This document shows positions 7,461 through 14,115 of a DNA stretch of 17,326 nucleotides, one piece after another. The notes beneath the pieces were generated by a model that did no database searches, was not told the origin of the DNA, and saw nothing but the letters and a program-made list of their open reading frames with translations. The DNA comes from Prevotella sp. UBA1378 (GTDB lineage: Bacteria; Bacteroidota; Bacteroidia; Bacteroidales; Bacteroidaceae), in assembly GCA_002305505.1 (NCBI GenBank), contig DBRC01000047.1, positions 40,897-58,222 of the forward strand, written 5' to 3'. The stretch's first letter is position 1. Every line of letters starts with the position of its first letter. Position numbers and translations under genes: made by a program.

Positions 7461-8487
7461 AGATAGTTATTATTGATGAATATTTTGTATTATCTTCATT
7501 TGTTCCCTTTTTCCATTCGTATTTCCCCGGATAAGTAAGGTCGAGCCTTTGCGCTACTTGAGCCAGTCCGATACCATGCCCGCTGCGGTCTTTTTCCGTC
7601 TTCGGGAAATAGCTGTTTTCTATGTCACAAACAATTTTCCCCTCGTCGGCCGTTATCTTGACATGGATATAGCTGGGCAGCAGCGGGCTTACCCCGTGCT
7701 TGAAAGCGTTTTCTATCAGCGAGATGAAGATAAGAGGGGCTATTTGTATGTTACAAGCATCGGGAAGCTCGAACGATGTCTGTACGTCTACATTGTTCGC
7801 CAGCCGTATTTTCATCAAGTTGATATAATTCGTCAGGAACTCTACCTCGTCCGATAAGTTCACGTAAGGCCGCTGATTGTCGTAAAGCACATGGCGCAGC
7901 ATTCGGCTCAATTCCTGTATCGCCTCTTGTGCCCTATCCGTATCGAATGCGGTGAGTGCATAAATGTTGTTCAGCGTATTGAGCAGGAAGTGGGGATTTA
8001 TTTGTGAACGCAGGTTTTTCAGTTCCGCCTCCGTACGCTCCGCCTCCGCCAGCCGGCGGGCATTCTCGGAAGTTTGCCACCGCATGGCTAAATGGATGGC
8101 CGTAGCGATTGCGGCTGCAATGGCGAGGTTGAAAATGTCGCGCAGGAGGATAAACCCTATTTCCCATTCTCCGGGCTTATGGTGGTAAGGGCGGTTGTCG
8201 TTAAAAAACGAATGGGTAAACGACAGCCAGTAATGTATGGCGATGCCCATGGCGATGATGAGTATGGTGTTGATAATCCAGTAATAGCGCTTTTCGCCGG
8301 AGATGAAATAGCGGGGCGTGAGCCACAGGTAGTTGACATAGAAGACAACCATGAGCGACAACGGCGATGCGCACATCATTAAGTATCGCACGAAGTTGAA
8401 ATCTGCATGGTTTATGAATGTCAGTGGCGATAGGAACAAGATGCTCCATATCGCCACATGCAATGAGATGATAAGCCGTTTATTCAT
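7435..8487 (-). CDS. LytS/YehU-type membrane sensor histidine kinase (His_kinase PF06580)
   Basis: This 350-residue inner-membrane kinase has four predicted membrane helices (about 6-25, 35-55, 69-90 and 112-134) with very short extracytoplasmic loops and no periplasmic sensing domain. A short coiled stretch (about 140-160) leads to the His_kinase domain with phospho-acceptor His166 in INPHFLLN. The ATP-binding domain follows, with its N box ENAFKHG (259-265) and glycine box SGHGIGLAQ (302-310). With so little outside the membrane, the signal is probably sensed in the bilayer or through a partner, and the ABC permease made from the same message is an obvious candidate. The start overlaps the permease stop by eight bases and the 3' end overlaps the regulator gene by 26 bases. 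The family call is sure; the signal is unknown. Confidence 0.93.
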   Translation of the reverse strand: MNKRLIISLHVAIWSILFLSPLTFINHADFNFVRYLMMCASPLSLMVVFYVNYLWLTPRYFISGEKRYYWIINTILIIAMGIAIHYWLSFTHSFFNDNRPYHHKPGEWEIGFILLRDIFNLAIAAAIATAIHLAMRWQTSENARRLAEAERTEAELKNLRSQINPHFLLNTLNNIYALTAFDTDRAQEAIQELSRMLRHVLYDNQRPYVNLSDEVEFLTNYINLMKIRLANNVDVQTSFELPDACNIQIAPLIFISLIENAFKHGVSPLLPSYIHVKITADEGKIVCDIENSYFPKTEKDRSGHGIGLAQVAQRLDLTYPGKYEWKKGTNEDNTKYSSIITIYDTKLCYH

Positions 8488-9718
8488 AGCGCAAAGCCTC
8501 TATCGGGTCGAGTTGTGCAGCTTTCTTTGCCGGATACCAGCCGAAGAAGACACCGGTGAAGGTACATACGGCAAACGACATCACGATGGTCCAGATTTCA
8601 ATGGCGATAGGCCAATGGGCAAACATCTTGATGGCATACGATGCGCCGATGCCTATCAGCACGCCAATGATTCCTCCCGTTACGCTGAGCAGGATAGCTT
8701 CGATGAGAAACTGGTTGAGGATATCCACGCCCCTGGCACCTACCGACATGCGCAGACCTATTTCGCGGGTGCGCTCCGTGACGCTGACATACATGATGTT
8801 CATGATGCCGATACCACCGACAATCAGGGAGATGCCCGCTACGCAGCCCAGCAAGATGGTGAGCATGTTGGTAGTGGAGTTCATCATGCTCGACAGTTCT
8901 TCCTGCGAGCGTATGTTGAAGTCGTCTTCGTCGGCCTCTGTGTTGTCGGTCGCGTCCTTCAGCTTATGCGTGCGGCGCAGGATGCTGGTGATTTCTTCCG
9001 TGGCCTTTTCGGTCACACCCTCCGTAATGGCCGAACACTGGATGCCTCCCAAATACGTCTGGGCCAATATTCGTTTCATGACAGAGGTGTAAGGAGCCAG
9101 CACCAGATCGTCTTGATCCATACCCATTGAGTTGTATCCTTTCTTTTTCAATATGCCGATGACACGGAACGGGATACTATTGAACCGGACGACCTTGCCG
9201 ACGGGGTCGCTGCCGTCGGGGAACAGGTTATCTACGACCGTCTGTCCCAATATGCATACCTTTGCGCTCGACTTGATGTCGGCATCGGTGAACATCTCGC
9301 CGTCGGCAATCGTCAGTTGGCGTATTTCAAGATAGTCGCGATTCACCCCGTAAAGCGACGACGGGGTGTTCTCGTTGCCATAGATCCACTGTCCGCTGCT
9401 GGATACCACCGGGCTGATGGCCTTGATGTATTTGCACTCTTCCTTTATGGCCTCATAATCGGTCATCTTCAGCGTTTCCATCGACGAGGCATCTTGGCGC
9501 ACGCCGCCCCGGCGGTCGGCACCGGGAGAAATCATAATCATGTTAGAGCCCATCTCGGCAATGTTCGACTGTATGCTCTGTTTGGTCCCCTGTCCCACGG
9601 CAAGCATCGTGATGACCGACGCGATGCCGATGATGATGCCGAGGGCTGTGAGGAACGACCGGGTCTTGTTGGCCGCGATCGCCCGCAAGGCTATTTTAAA
9701 TAGGTTGGTATAATTCAT
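8480..9718 (-). CDS. MacB-type ABC transporter permease (MacB_PCD plus FtsX domains)
   Basis: This 412-residue inner-membrane permease is of the mechanotransmission class. The first membrane helix is at about 21-43. A large periplasmic MacB_PCD domain covers roughly 45-280. Three more helices lie at about 283-311, 334-360 and 375-394 and form the FtsX domain, with conserved TERTREIGLRMSVGA between the second and third helices. Unlike Escherichia coli MacB, which fuses ATPase and permease, here the ATPase is a separate protein from the gene 12 bases upstream. It would couple ATP hydrolysis in the cytoplasm to substrate movement from the periplasm through the adaptor and outer membrane channel. 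Substrate is unknown: macrolides, peptides, lipoproteins or toxins are known for the family. The 3' end overlaps the kinase gene. Confidence 0.92.
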   Translation of the reverse strand: MNYTNLFKIALRAIAANKTRSFLTALGIIIGIASVITMLAVGQGTKQSIQSNIAEMGSNMIMISPGADRRGGVRQDASSMETLKMTDYEAIKEECKYIKAISPVVSSSGQWIYGNENTPSSLYGVNRDYLEIRQLTIADGEMFTDADIKSSAKVCILGQTVVDNLFPDGSDPVGKVVRFNSIPFRVIGILKKKGYNSMGMDQDDLVLAPYTSVMKRILAQTYLGGIQCSAITEGVTEKATEEITSILRRTHKLKDATDNTEADEDDFNIRSQEELSSMMNSTTNMLTILLGCVAGISLIVGGIGIMNIMYVSVTERTREIGLRMSVGARGVDILNQFLIEAILLSVTGGIIGVLIGIGASYAIKMFAHWPIAIEIWTIVMSFAVCTFTGVFFGWYPAKKAAQLDPIEALRYE

Positions 9719-9730
9719 ATCGTTGCATCA

Positions 9731-10486
9731 TTATTCGTCTGTACTTTTGGGGAGGGCTGCAAGCCCTTCGGCCGCCGACAATATGTTGCCGTTATATTCG
9801 TCGCTGATCACCTTGCCGTCGCGGAGCATGATGTTGCGGCTCGAATAATGGGCGATGTCGGGATTGTGTGTCACGAAGATTATCGTGCGCCCCTCTGCAT
9901 GTAATTTTTGAAAGAGGACAAGTATTTCGTACGAGGTACGTGTGTCGAGGTTGCCGGTGGCTTCGTCGGCGAGGATGACGGCCGGGTTGTTCACCAAGGC
10001 ACGGGCGATGGCTACACGCTGCATCTGCCCTCCCGACATCTGGTTCGACTTGTGGTTCAGCCGTTCTCCCAGGCCCACAGCCACCAATGCCTCTGTTGCT
10101 CTCTGACGGCGCTCTGAAGCCGAAACCTCGCTGTTGTACATCAGCGGCAGCTCCACATTCTCCACACTTGTGGTTTTCGACAGCAGATTGTAGTTTTGGA
10201 AGATAAAGCCGATTTTACGGTTGCGGAGTACGGCACGCTGGGATTTCGACATCGTGCGCACACTGATACCGTCGAGATAATACTCGCCGCTTGAGGGCGT
10301 GTCAAGGCAGCCCAGCTGGTTCAGCAGTGTAGACTTGCCCGACCCCGACTTTCCCATGATGGTGACAAACTCCCCCTCGTGTATCTTGAAGGATACGCCT
10401 TGGAGTGCATGTACTATCTCGTCGCCGACAAGAAATTCGCGCTTTACGTTGTCGAGTTCGATGACAACTTTCTTATTTCCACTCAT
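9731..10486 (-). CDS. MacB/LolD-type ABC transporter ATPase
   Basis: This 251-residue cytoplasmic nucleotide-binding subunit pairs with the permease encoded 12 bases downstream. Motifs in order are Walker A GKSGSGKST (45-53), Q-loop Gln97 (FIFQNYNLL), signature SGGQMQR (151-157), Walker B VILADE (170-175) and switch His207 (FVTHNPD). Two small departures from the usual MacB/LolD text are visible: DEATGNLD where DEPTGNLD is common, and SGGQMQR where SGGQQQR is common. Neither touches a catalytic residue, so the protein should be active. It begins 11 bases after the adaptor gene. Confidence 0.94.
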   Translation of the reverse strand: MSGNKKVVIELDNVKREFLVGDEIVHALQGVSFKIHEGEFVTIMGKSGSGKSTLLNQLGCLDTPSSGEYYLDGISVRTMSKSQRAVLRNRKIGFIFQNYNLLSKTTSVENVELPLMYNSEVSASERRQRATEALVAVGLGERLNHKSNQMSGGQMQRVAIARALVNNPAVILADEATGNLDTRTSYEILVLFQKLHAEGRTIIFVTHNPDIAHYSSRNIMLRDGKVISDEYNGNILSAAEGLAALPKSTDE

Positions 10487-10497
10487 GAGAATCTTAT

Positions 10498-11676
10498 TTA
10501 TTTCTTGTTGCTTTTACGTGGGCCCGGAGCAAACGGCGATTGTTCCTGGCTGGCTTCTTCTGTTCCGTCTTCTTCAGAATCTGTCTTTATTCCGGTAACG
10601 ATGGATGTACCGTTGGCTATTCCGCTTACCACCTCGGTATGCGTGCCGTCGCTCATGCCAATCTGTATGCTGTGCGATTTCAAGGTATTGCCTTCAAGCG
10701 TCCATACCTTGTTCTTGCCTTTGGCATTGTCCACTATTTTGTTCTTGCCCACGGTTTCTGCCGTTGGCGAGAATCTCAGTGCCTTGCTCGGTACGCTCAG
10801 CACGCCCTGTTTCTCGGCTGTATAGATGGTGACGTTGGCTGTCAGCCCCGGTTTCAGTTTCAAGTCTTTATTAGGGGCGCTGATCACCACTTCGTACGTA
10901 ACGACATTGTTGGTTGTAGTGGCTTCCTGCCTCACTTGCGTTACCGTGCCTTCAAACGTGTCGTTCGGGAAGGCGTCGACGGTGAACGATACGCGCTCGC
11001 CCTCTTTTACATCGCCGATATCAGCTTCGTCCACATCGGCTACGACGCGCATGTCGGTCAGGTCTTTGGCGATGGTGAACAGTTCCGGCGTGCTGAAGCT
11101 GGCTGCCACGGTCTGGCCTTCTTCAACGGATTTCGAGAGCACAACGCCGTCGATGGGCGATGTGATGGTGGCATAGCCGAGATTGGTCTGTGCTTTCTGC
11201 ACGCTTTCCTTAGCCGAAGCCACTTGCTCTTTGGCCTTTTGATAGCTCAACTGCGCGTTCTCATAATCGTCGGCACTTACCAAACCTTTATTGTACAGCG
11301 TCTTGTAACGGTTAAAGTTGGCCGATTCGTAATTCAGCGTGCTCTGTGCCGACGATAAGTTGGCCTTTGCGGTGTTGAGTTCGCTGGTCAGGTTGGTCTT
11401 GTCGAGTTCGGCAATCACCTGCCCTTTCTTCACTATGCTGTTATAGTCGACATACAGTTTGCTTACGATGCCCGAAACCTGTGTGCCCACCGTGACCGAG
11501 GTTACCGGCTCGATAGTGCCTGTAGCAGTAATGCTGTTATGGATATTTGCCGGGCCAGCTTTTGCCGTCTCGAACGAAATCGTTTCTTCTTTCTTTCCTC
11601 CGGAAACGAGCCATGCCGCCACGGCCACAACTACTACAGCAATGACGCCGATCCATATTTTGCTAATCTTTTTCAT
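10498..11676 (-). CDS. MacA-like periplasmic adaptor (RND/HlyD family membrane fusion protein)
   Basis: This 392-residue adaptor is anchored in the inner membrane by an N-terminal helix (about 7-24, no lipobox Cys). The two lipoyl half-motifs (about 62-92 and 168-192, GVVLSKSVEEGQTV) flank an alpha-helical hairpin at about 93-167, moderately long as in MacA. Beta-barrel and membrane-proximal domains follow (about 200-355). The C-terminus is charged and low in complexity (residues about 365-392, rich in Glu, Ser and Lys). It links the MacB-type permease to the TolC-like channel encoded upstream. It starts 53 bases after the outer membrane gene with no strong Shine-Dalgarno, and ends 11 bases before the ATPase gene. 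Assignment to MacA rests on the neighbours and domain order. Confidence 0.92.
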   Translation of the reverse strand: MKKISKIWIGVIAVVVVAVAAWLVSGGKKEETISFETAKAGPANIHNSITATGTIEPVTSVTVGTQVSGIVSKLYVDYNSIVKKGQVIAELDKTNLTSELNTAKANLSSAQSTLNYESANFNRYKTLYNKGLVSADDYENAQLSYQKAKEQVASAKESVQKAQTNLGYATITSPIDGVVLSKSVEEGQTVAASFSTPELFTIAKDLTDMRVVADVDEADIGDVKEGERVSFTVDAFPNDTFEGTVTQVRQEATTTNNVVTYEVVISAPNKDLKLKPGLTANVTIYTAEKQGVLSVPSKALRFSPTAETVGKNKIVDNAKGKNKVWTLEGNTLKSHSIQIGMSDGTHTEVVSGIANGTSIVTGIKTDSEEDGTEEASQEQSPFAPGPRKSNKK

Positions 11677-11729
11677 ATTATGTGTATTTTGTTTTTATGT
11701 TTGAACATTATTGATTTTCCTTTTTTTCT

Positions 11730-13076
11730 TCAGATTCCCAGTGTTTCCCCTTTGTAGAATTTCAGGAGTTGTTGATTGAGAATCGCCATGTACTTGCTTT
11801 GGAGCTTGTTTTGCTGTGCGTTGAGCAAGTTGGTTTTCCCGGTCATCAGCTCAATGATGTTTTTCAGCCCTAACCGGAACTGCTCGCTGAGCAAGTCGTA
11901 GCTGGATTGCTCGCTTGCTACGGCCGTCTGTGCGGCTTTGAATTTCTGCTGGTTGGTATTGGCATCCAGCCAATAGCTTTCCACCGTGCTGTACAGTTGT
12001 TTTTGCTTGTCCTGTAAGTCGAGCAGGCTTTGCTCGCGCTGGATAATCGCTTTATTGACGGATGTTTTCGTCTTCCGGTTGTCAAAGATGGGGATGCTTA
12101 CTGTAACACCAGCGGATGCGTCGAAGTTGGTCTTCAGCTGCGTGCCCCATGTTGTTGATGCCATTGAGGTGGTGCTGGTGCCCAAACCGCCGGTCAGGCT
12201 GATTGTTGGCAATTTCCCTGCTTTTGCGATGGCAATGCTCAGGTTGCTGCTTTTGATTGCCAGCTCGCTGTTGGCTATCTCCGGGCGGGTAGCTAAGGCC
12301 GTTTCATATACAGAGTGCAGCGGCGGAATCTCGGCCAGTGCCTGCTCGTCGGTAGCCCCGGGCACATCGATGTCAAAGTCTTGATCGTCGGTTATTTCGA
12401 GTAATTGTTTCAATTGTAGCTTGTAGCTGGCTATATTGCTCTCTGCCTCCACGATGTTGTACTGGTCTTGTGCCGTTTGTGTTGACAACTGTGCCAAGTC
12501 GGCTTTCGACATTTTCCCTACTTTCATCATCTCGGCGCCGCGTTCTTCGTTCTTCTTGCTGGTTTCGTAGCTTTGTTTGTTTACGGCAACGGCTTCATTC
12601 AAGTAGAGTATCTGTACATACAGTTGCGCTATTTTCTCTTGGATGCTGTTGGCTGTTTCTGCCGAGTCGAGCTCTGCTTGCTGTTCAGCCAGTTCAGCCA
12701 GTTTCGCATTGTTGCGGTTCTGATTGCCGTTCCATACTGTCCAGCTGGCGTTCAGGCCGTAGCTTCCGTTGTAGTATGTCTTGTTTACGCTTGTGGATAC
12801 CGTGCCGTTGGATACCGTGGATGTGCCTTCGTTTATCCATGGGCGGTAGCCTACCGACTGGTTTGTAGAGAAACTTAGCGACGGCAGCAGGCTGGCCTTG
12901 GCCTGCTTGGTATCTTCGGCAGCCGACTGCTTTGCCAGCTTGTTCTTCTTCAGTGTGATGTTGTTGGCCAGGGCATAGTCGATACACTCCTTCAATGTCC
13001 ATTTCCTTGAAGGGTCTGCCATTGCCGTCCCTGCCGAAAACACCAATGCTGCAATGATGATAATTCCTTTTTTCAT
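11730..13076 (-). CDS. TolC-family outer membrane efflux protein
   Basis: This 448-residue outer membrane channel is the first gene of the efflux operon. It has a typical signal peptide (MKKGIIIIAALVFSAGTAMA, cleavage after residue 20) without a lipobox Cys, so it is not lipidated. Two OEP repeats follow, starting with WTLKECIDYALANN, each made of long heptad-like helices rich in Ala, Gln, Asn and Lys that build the periplasmic tunnel. The ATG at 13076 is chosen over the in-frame ATG 30 bases upstream because it begins the signal peptide directly. It probably forms a trimer that docks on the MacA-like adaptor from the next gene. Confidence 0.92.
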   Translation of the reverse strand: MKKGIIIIAALVFSAGTAMADPSRKWTLKECIDYALANNITLKKNKLAKQSAAEDTKQAKASLLPSLSFSTNQSVGYRPWINEGTSTVSNGTVSTSVNKTYYNGSYGLNASWTVWNGNQNRNNAKLAELAEQQAELDSAETANSIQEKIAQLYVQILYLNEAVAVNKQSYETSKKNEERGAEMMKVGKMSKADLAQLSTQTAQDQYNIVEAESNIASYKLQLKQLLEITDDQDFDIDVPGATDEQALAEIPPLHSVYETALATRPEIANSELAIKSSNLSIAIAKAGKLPTISLTGGLGTSTTSMASTTWGTQLKTNFDASAGVTVSIPIFDNRKTKTSVNKAIIQREQSLLDLQDKQKQLYSTVESYWLDANTNQQKFKAAQTAVASEQSSYDLLSEQFRLGLKNIIELMTGKTNLLNAQQNKLQSKYMAILNQQLLKFYKGETLGI

Positions 13077-13103
13077 ATTCGTTCTACATATAATTTCATG
13101 GTG

Positions 13104-13134
13104 CAAAAGTAGAAAGAAATAACGGACGGGAAAA
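13104..13134 (-). promoter_or_regulatory. Promoter of the efflux and two-component operon
   Basis: On the minus strand TACTTTTG (13111-13104) matches TAnnTTTG, with a TTTT stretch about 19 bases upstream (13134-13131) in place of the usual TTTG. It lies 27 bases before the ATG of the outer membrane gene. AT-rich DNA follows upstream (13131-13148). It is the only convincing promoter seen for the six-gene unit, because the internal gaps are 53, 11 and 12 bases or overlaps. Confidence 0.55.
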
Positions 13135-13170
13135 ATATTATATATGTTTATTGGCAGTTAGTAGAAATAA

Positions 13171-13200
13171 ACAGCCAAATCTTAGATAAGATTTGGCTGT
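13171..13200 (-). terminator. Terminator of riboflavin synthase gene
   Basis: This is a perfect palindrome with 14-base arms (ACAGCCAAATCTTA / TAAGATTTGGCTGT) separated by two bases, so a real stem would have about 12-13 pairs and a small loop. It starts 12 bases after the ribE stop. On the minus strand it is followed by TTATTTCTACT, moderately U-rich. It separates ribE from the efflux operon promoter about 40 bases further on, which argues for separate transcription units. Confidence 0.75.
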
Positions 13201-13211
13201 TTAACAAATGT

Positions 13212-13811
13212 TTAGAATTGCTGCAGTCGGGCGATGTATTTACCTATTATATCGAACTCGATATTGACGGTAGTGCCGACTTTTATATCGCAAAAGTTGG
13301 TATGTTCCAGTGTATAGGGGATGATGGCAACCTGGAAGGTGTTGTCTGTAGGGTTGCACACCGTCAGCGATACGCCGTTTACGGTTACGCTCCCTTTATT
13401 TACGGTAAAGTATCCGTTGCGGGCCATTTCTTTATCCAGCTGGTATTCGAATGTGAAATAGGTGCTTCCGTCCGCATCTTCTATGTTGGTGCAGCGGGCG
13501 GTCTGGTCTACGTGCCCTTGTACGATATGGCCGTCTAACCGCCCGTTCATTACCATCGAGCGCTCCACGTTGACTTTATCCCCTATCCTCAACAAGCCGA
13601 GGTTGGAGCGCTCAAGCGTTTCCTTCATGGCCGTTACTGTATAGGCGTTCCCTTCTATATGTACCACTGTGAGGCACACACCGTTATGTGCCACGCTTTG
13701 GTCGATTTTCAGTTCGTCGACGAATGAACACTCCAGCGAGAAGTCGATATTCCCGCGGTCTTTCTTTATGGCTACTACTGTAGCAAACTCTTCTATGATA
13801 CCGGCAAACAT
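13212..13811 (-). CDS. ribE: Riboflavin synthase, alpha subunit
   Basis: This 199-residue cytoplasmic enzyme catalyses the last step of riboflavin synthesis, dismutating two 6,7-dimethyl-8-ribityllumazine molecules into riboflavin and a pyrimidinedione. It has two internally homologous lumazine-binding barrels: residues 1 to about 96 with GVCLTV (44-49) and MKETLERSNLG, and about 97 to 190 with GHIVQGHVD (94-102) and GVSLTV (146-151). The family Cys (46) and Ser (148) positions are present. The N-terminus MFAGIIEE differs from the usual MFTGI or MFSGI at one residue. It is a single gene, not in a rib operon, with its own promoter far upstream and its own terminator. No FMN riboswitch is recognisable in the leader. 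Confidence 0.95.
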   Translation of the reverse strand: MFAGIIEEFATVVAIKKDRGNIDFSLECSFVDELKIDQSVAHNGVCLTVVHIEGNAYTVTAMKETLERSNLGLLRIGDKVNVERSMVMNGRLDGHIVQGHVDQTARCTNIEDADGSTYFTFEYQLDKEMARNGYFTVNKGSVTVNGVSLTVCNPTDNTFQVAIIPYTLEHTNFCDIKVGTTVNIEFDIIGKYIARLQQF

Positions 13812-14038
13812 AACACTATGGGTTTTTGAAAAAGGAAAGGTCGTACCGATGATGTGATGAAAACTCCTATGAAATAAGATTTGAGAGCTCCCCGTCTTTG
13901 TAATCCACTGGCTTTATTGCTTGCCTGAAAGGCTTGTGGCCCGCCATCGACAAAAGATGTCTTCTCTGTTTTCGTTGTAATTTGATGAGTATCCCTATCG
14001 AACCGATACGACCTCGTATTCCTTTTTGTTTTATATTG
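13812..14038 (-). other. Long structured 5' leader of ribE with a short ORF
   Basis: The promoter at 14039-14069 lies about 220 bases before the ribE ATG, so the transcript should carry a long leader. It contains overlapping small hairpins near its 5' end (TACGAGGTCGTA and TATCGGTTCGATA, sharing a TA), GACA-TCTTT-TGTC, and GCCT-TTC-AGGC. A 26-codon ORF runs from an ATG at 13947 to a TAG at 13867; its predicted product starts MAGHKPFRQAIKPVDYKDGE. The open frame continues upstream to an ATG at 14049, but that start overlaps the -7 element and cannot be on this transcript. The leader lacks the conserved FMN riboswitch blocks. Function is unknown: a leader peptide, a different regulatory RNA or a dispersed repeat are all possible. 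Confidence 0.4.
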
Positions 14039-14069
14039 CAAAGATACATATTTTTTCTAATCCGGCAAA
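14039..14069 (-). promoter_or_regulatory. ribE promoter with matching -33 and -7 boxes
   Basis: Read on the minus strand, TTTG (14069-14066), a 19-base spacer and TATCTTTG (14046-14039) form one of the two best matches in the window to the Bacteroidales promoter consensus. It lies between the stop of the membrane regulator gene and ribE and implies transcription start near 14032. Confidence 0.7.
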
Positions 14070-14115
14070 GAATTGATAGATAATTTTGCCTCCTTGCATT
14101 AAAAAACGCTGCCTT

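Noticed and set aside
13081..13170. Tandem LytTR binding sites at the efflux promoter
   Set aside because: Single nine-base matches allowing one mismatch occur at 13118-13126 (minus) and 13154-13162 (plus), but they are on opposite strands and lack the second copy at the usual spacing.
13812..14038. FMN riboswitch upstream of riboflavin synthase
   Set aside because: The leader length invited this, but the conserved FMN-element sequence blocks are not found on the coding strand.
14050..14115. Terminator after the propeller-AraC gene
   Set aside because: A T6 run and a weak five-pair stem (GCGTT-TTTT-AATGC) are present, but the T-run is the loop and no T-tract follows. A terminator cannot be claimed.
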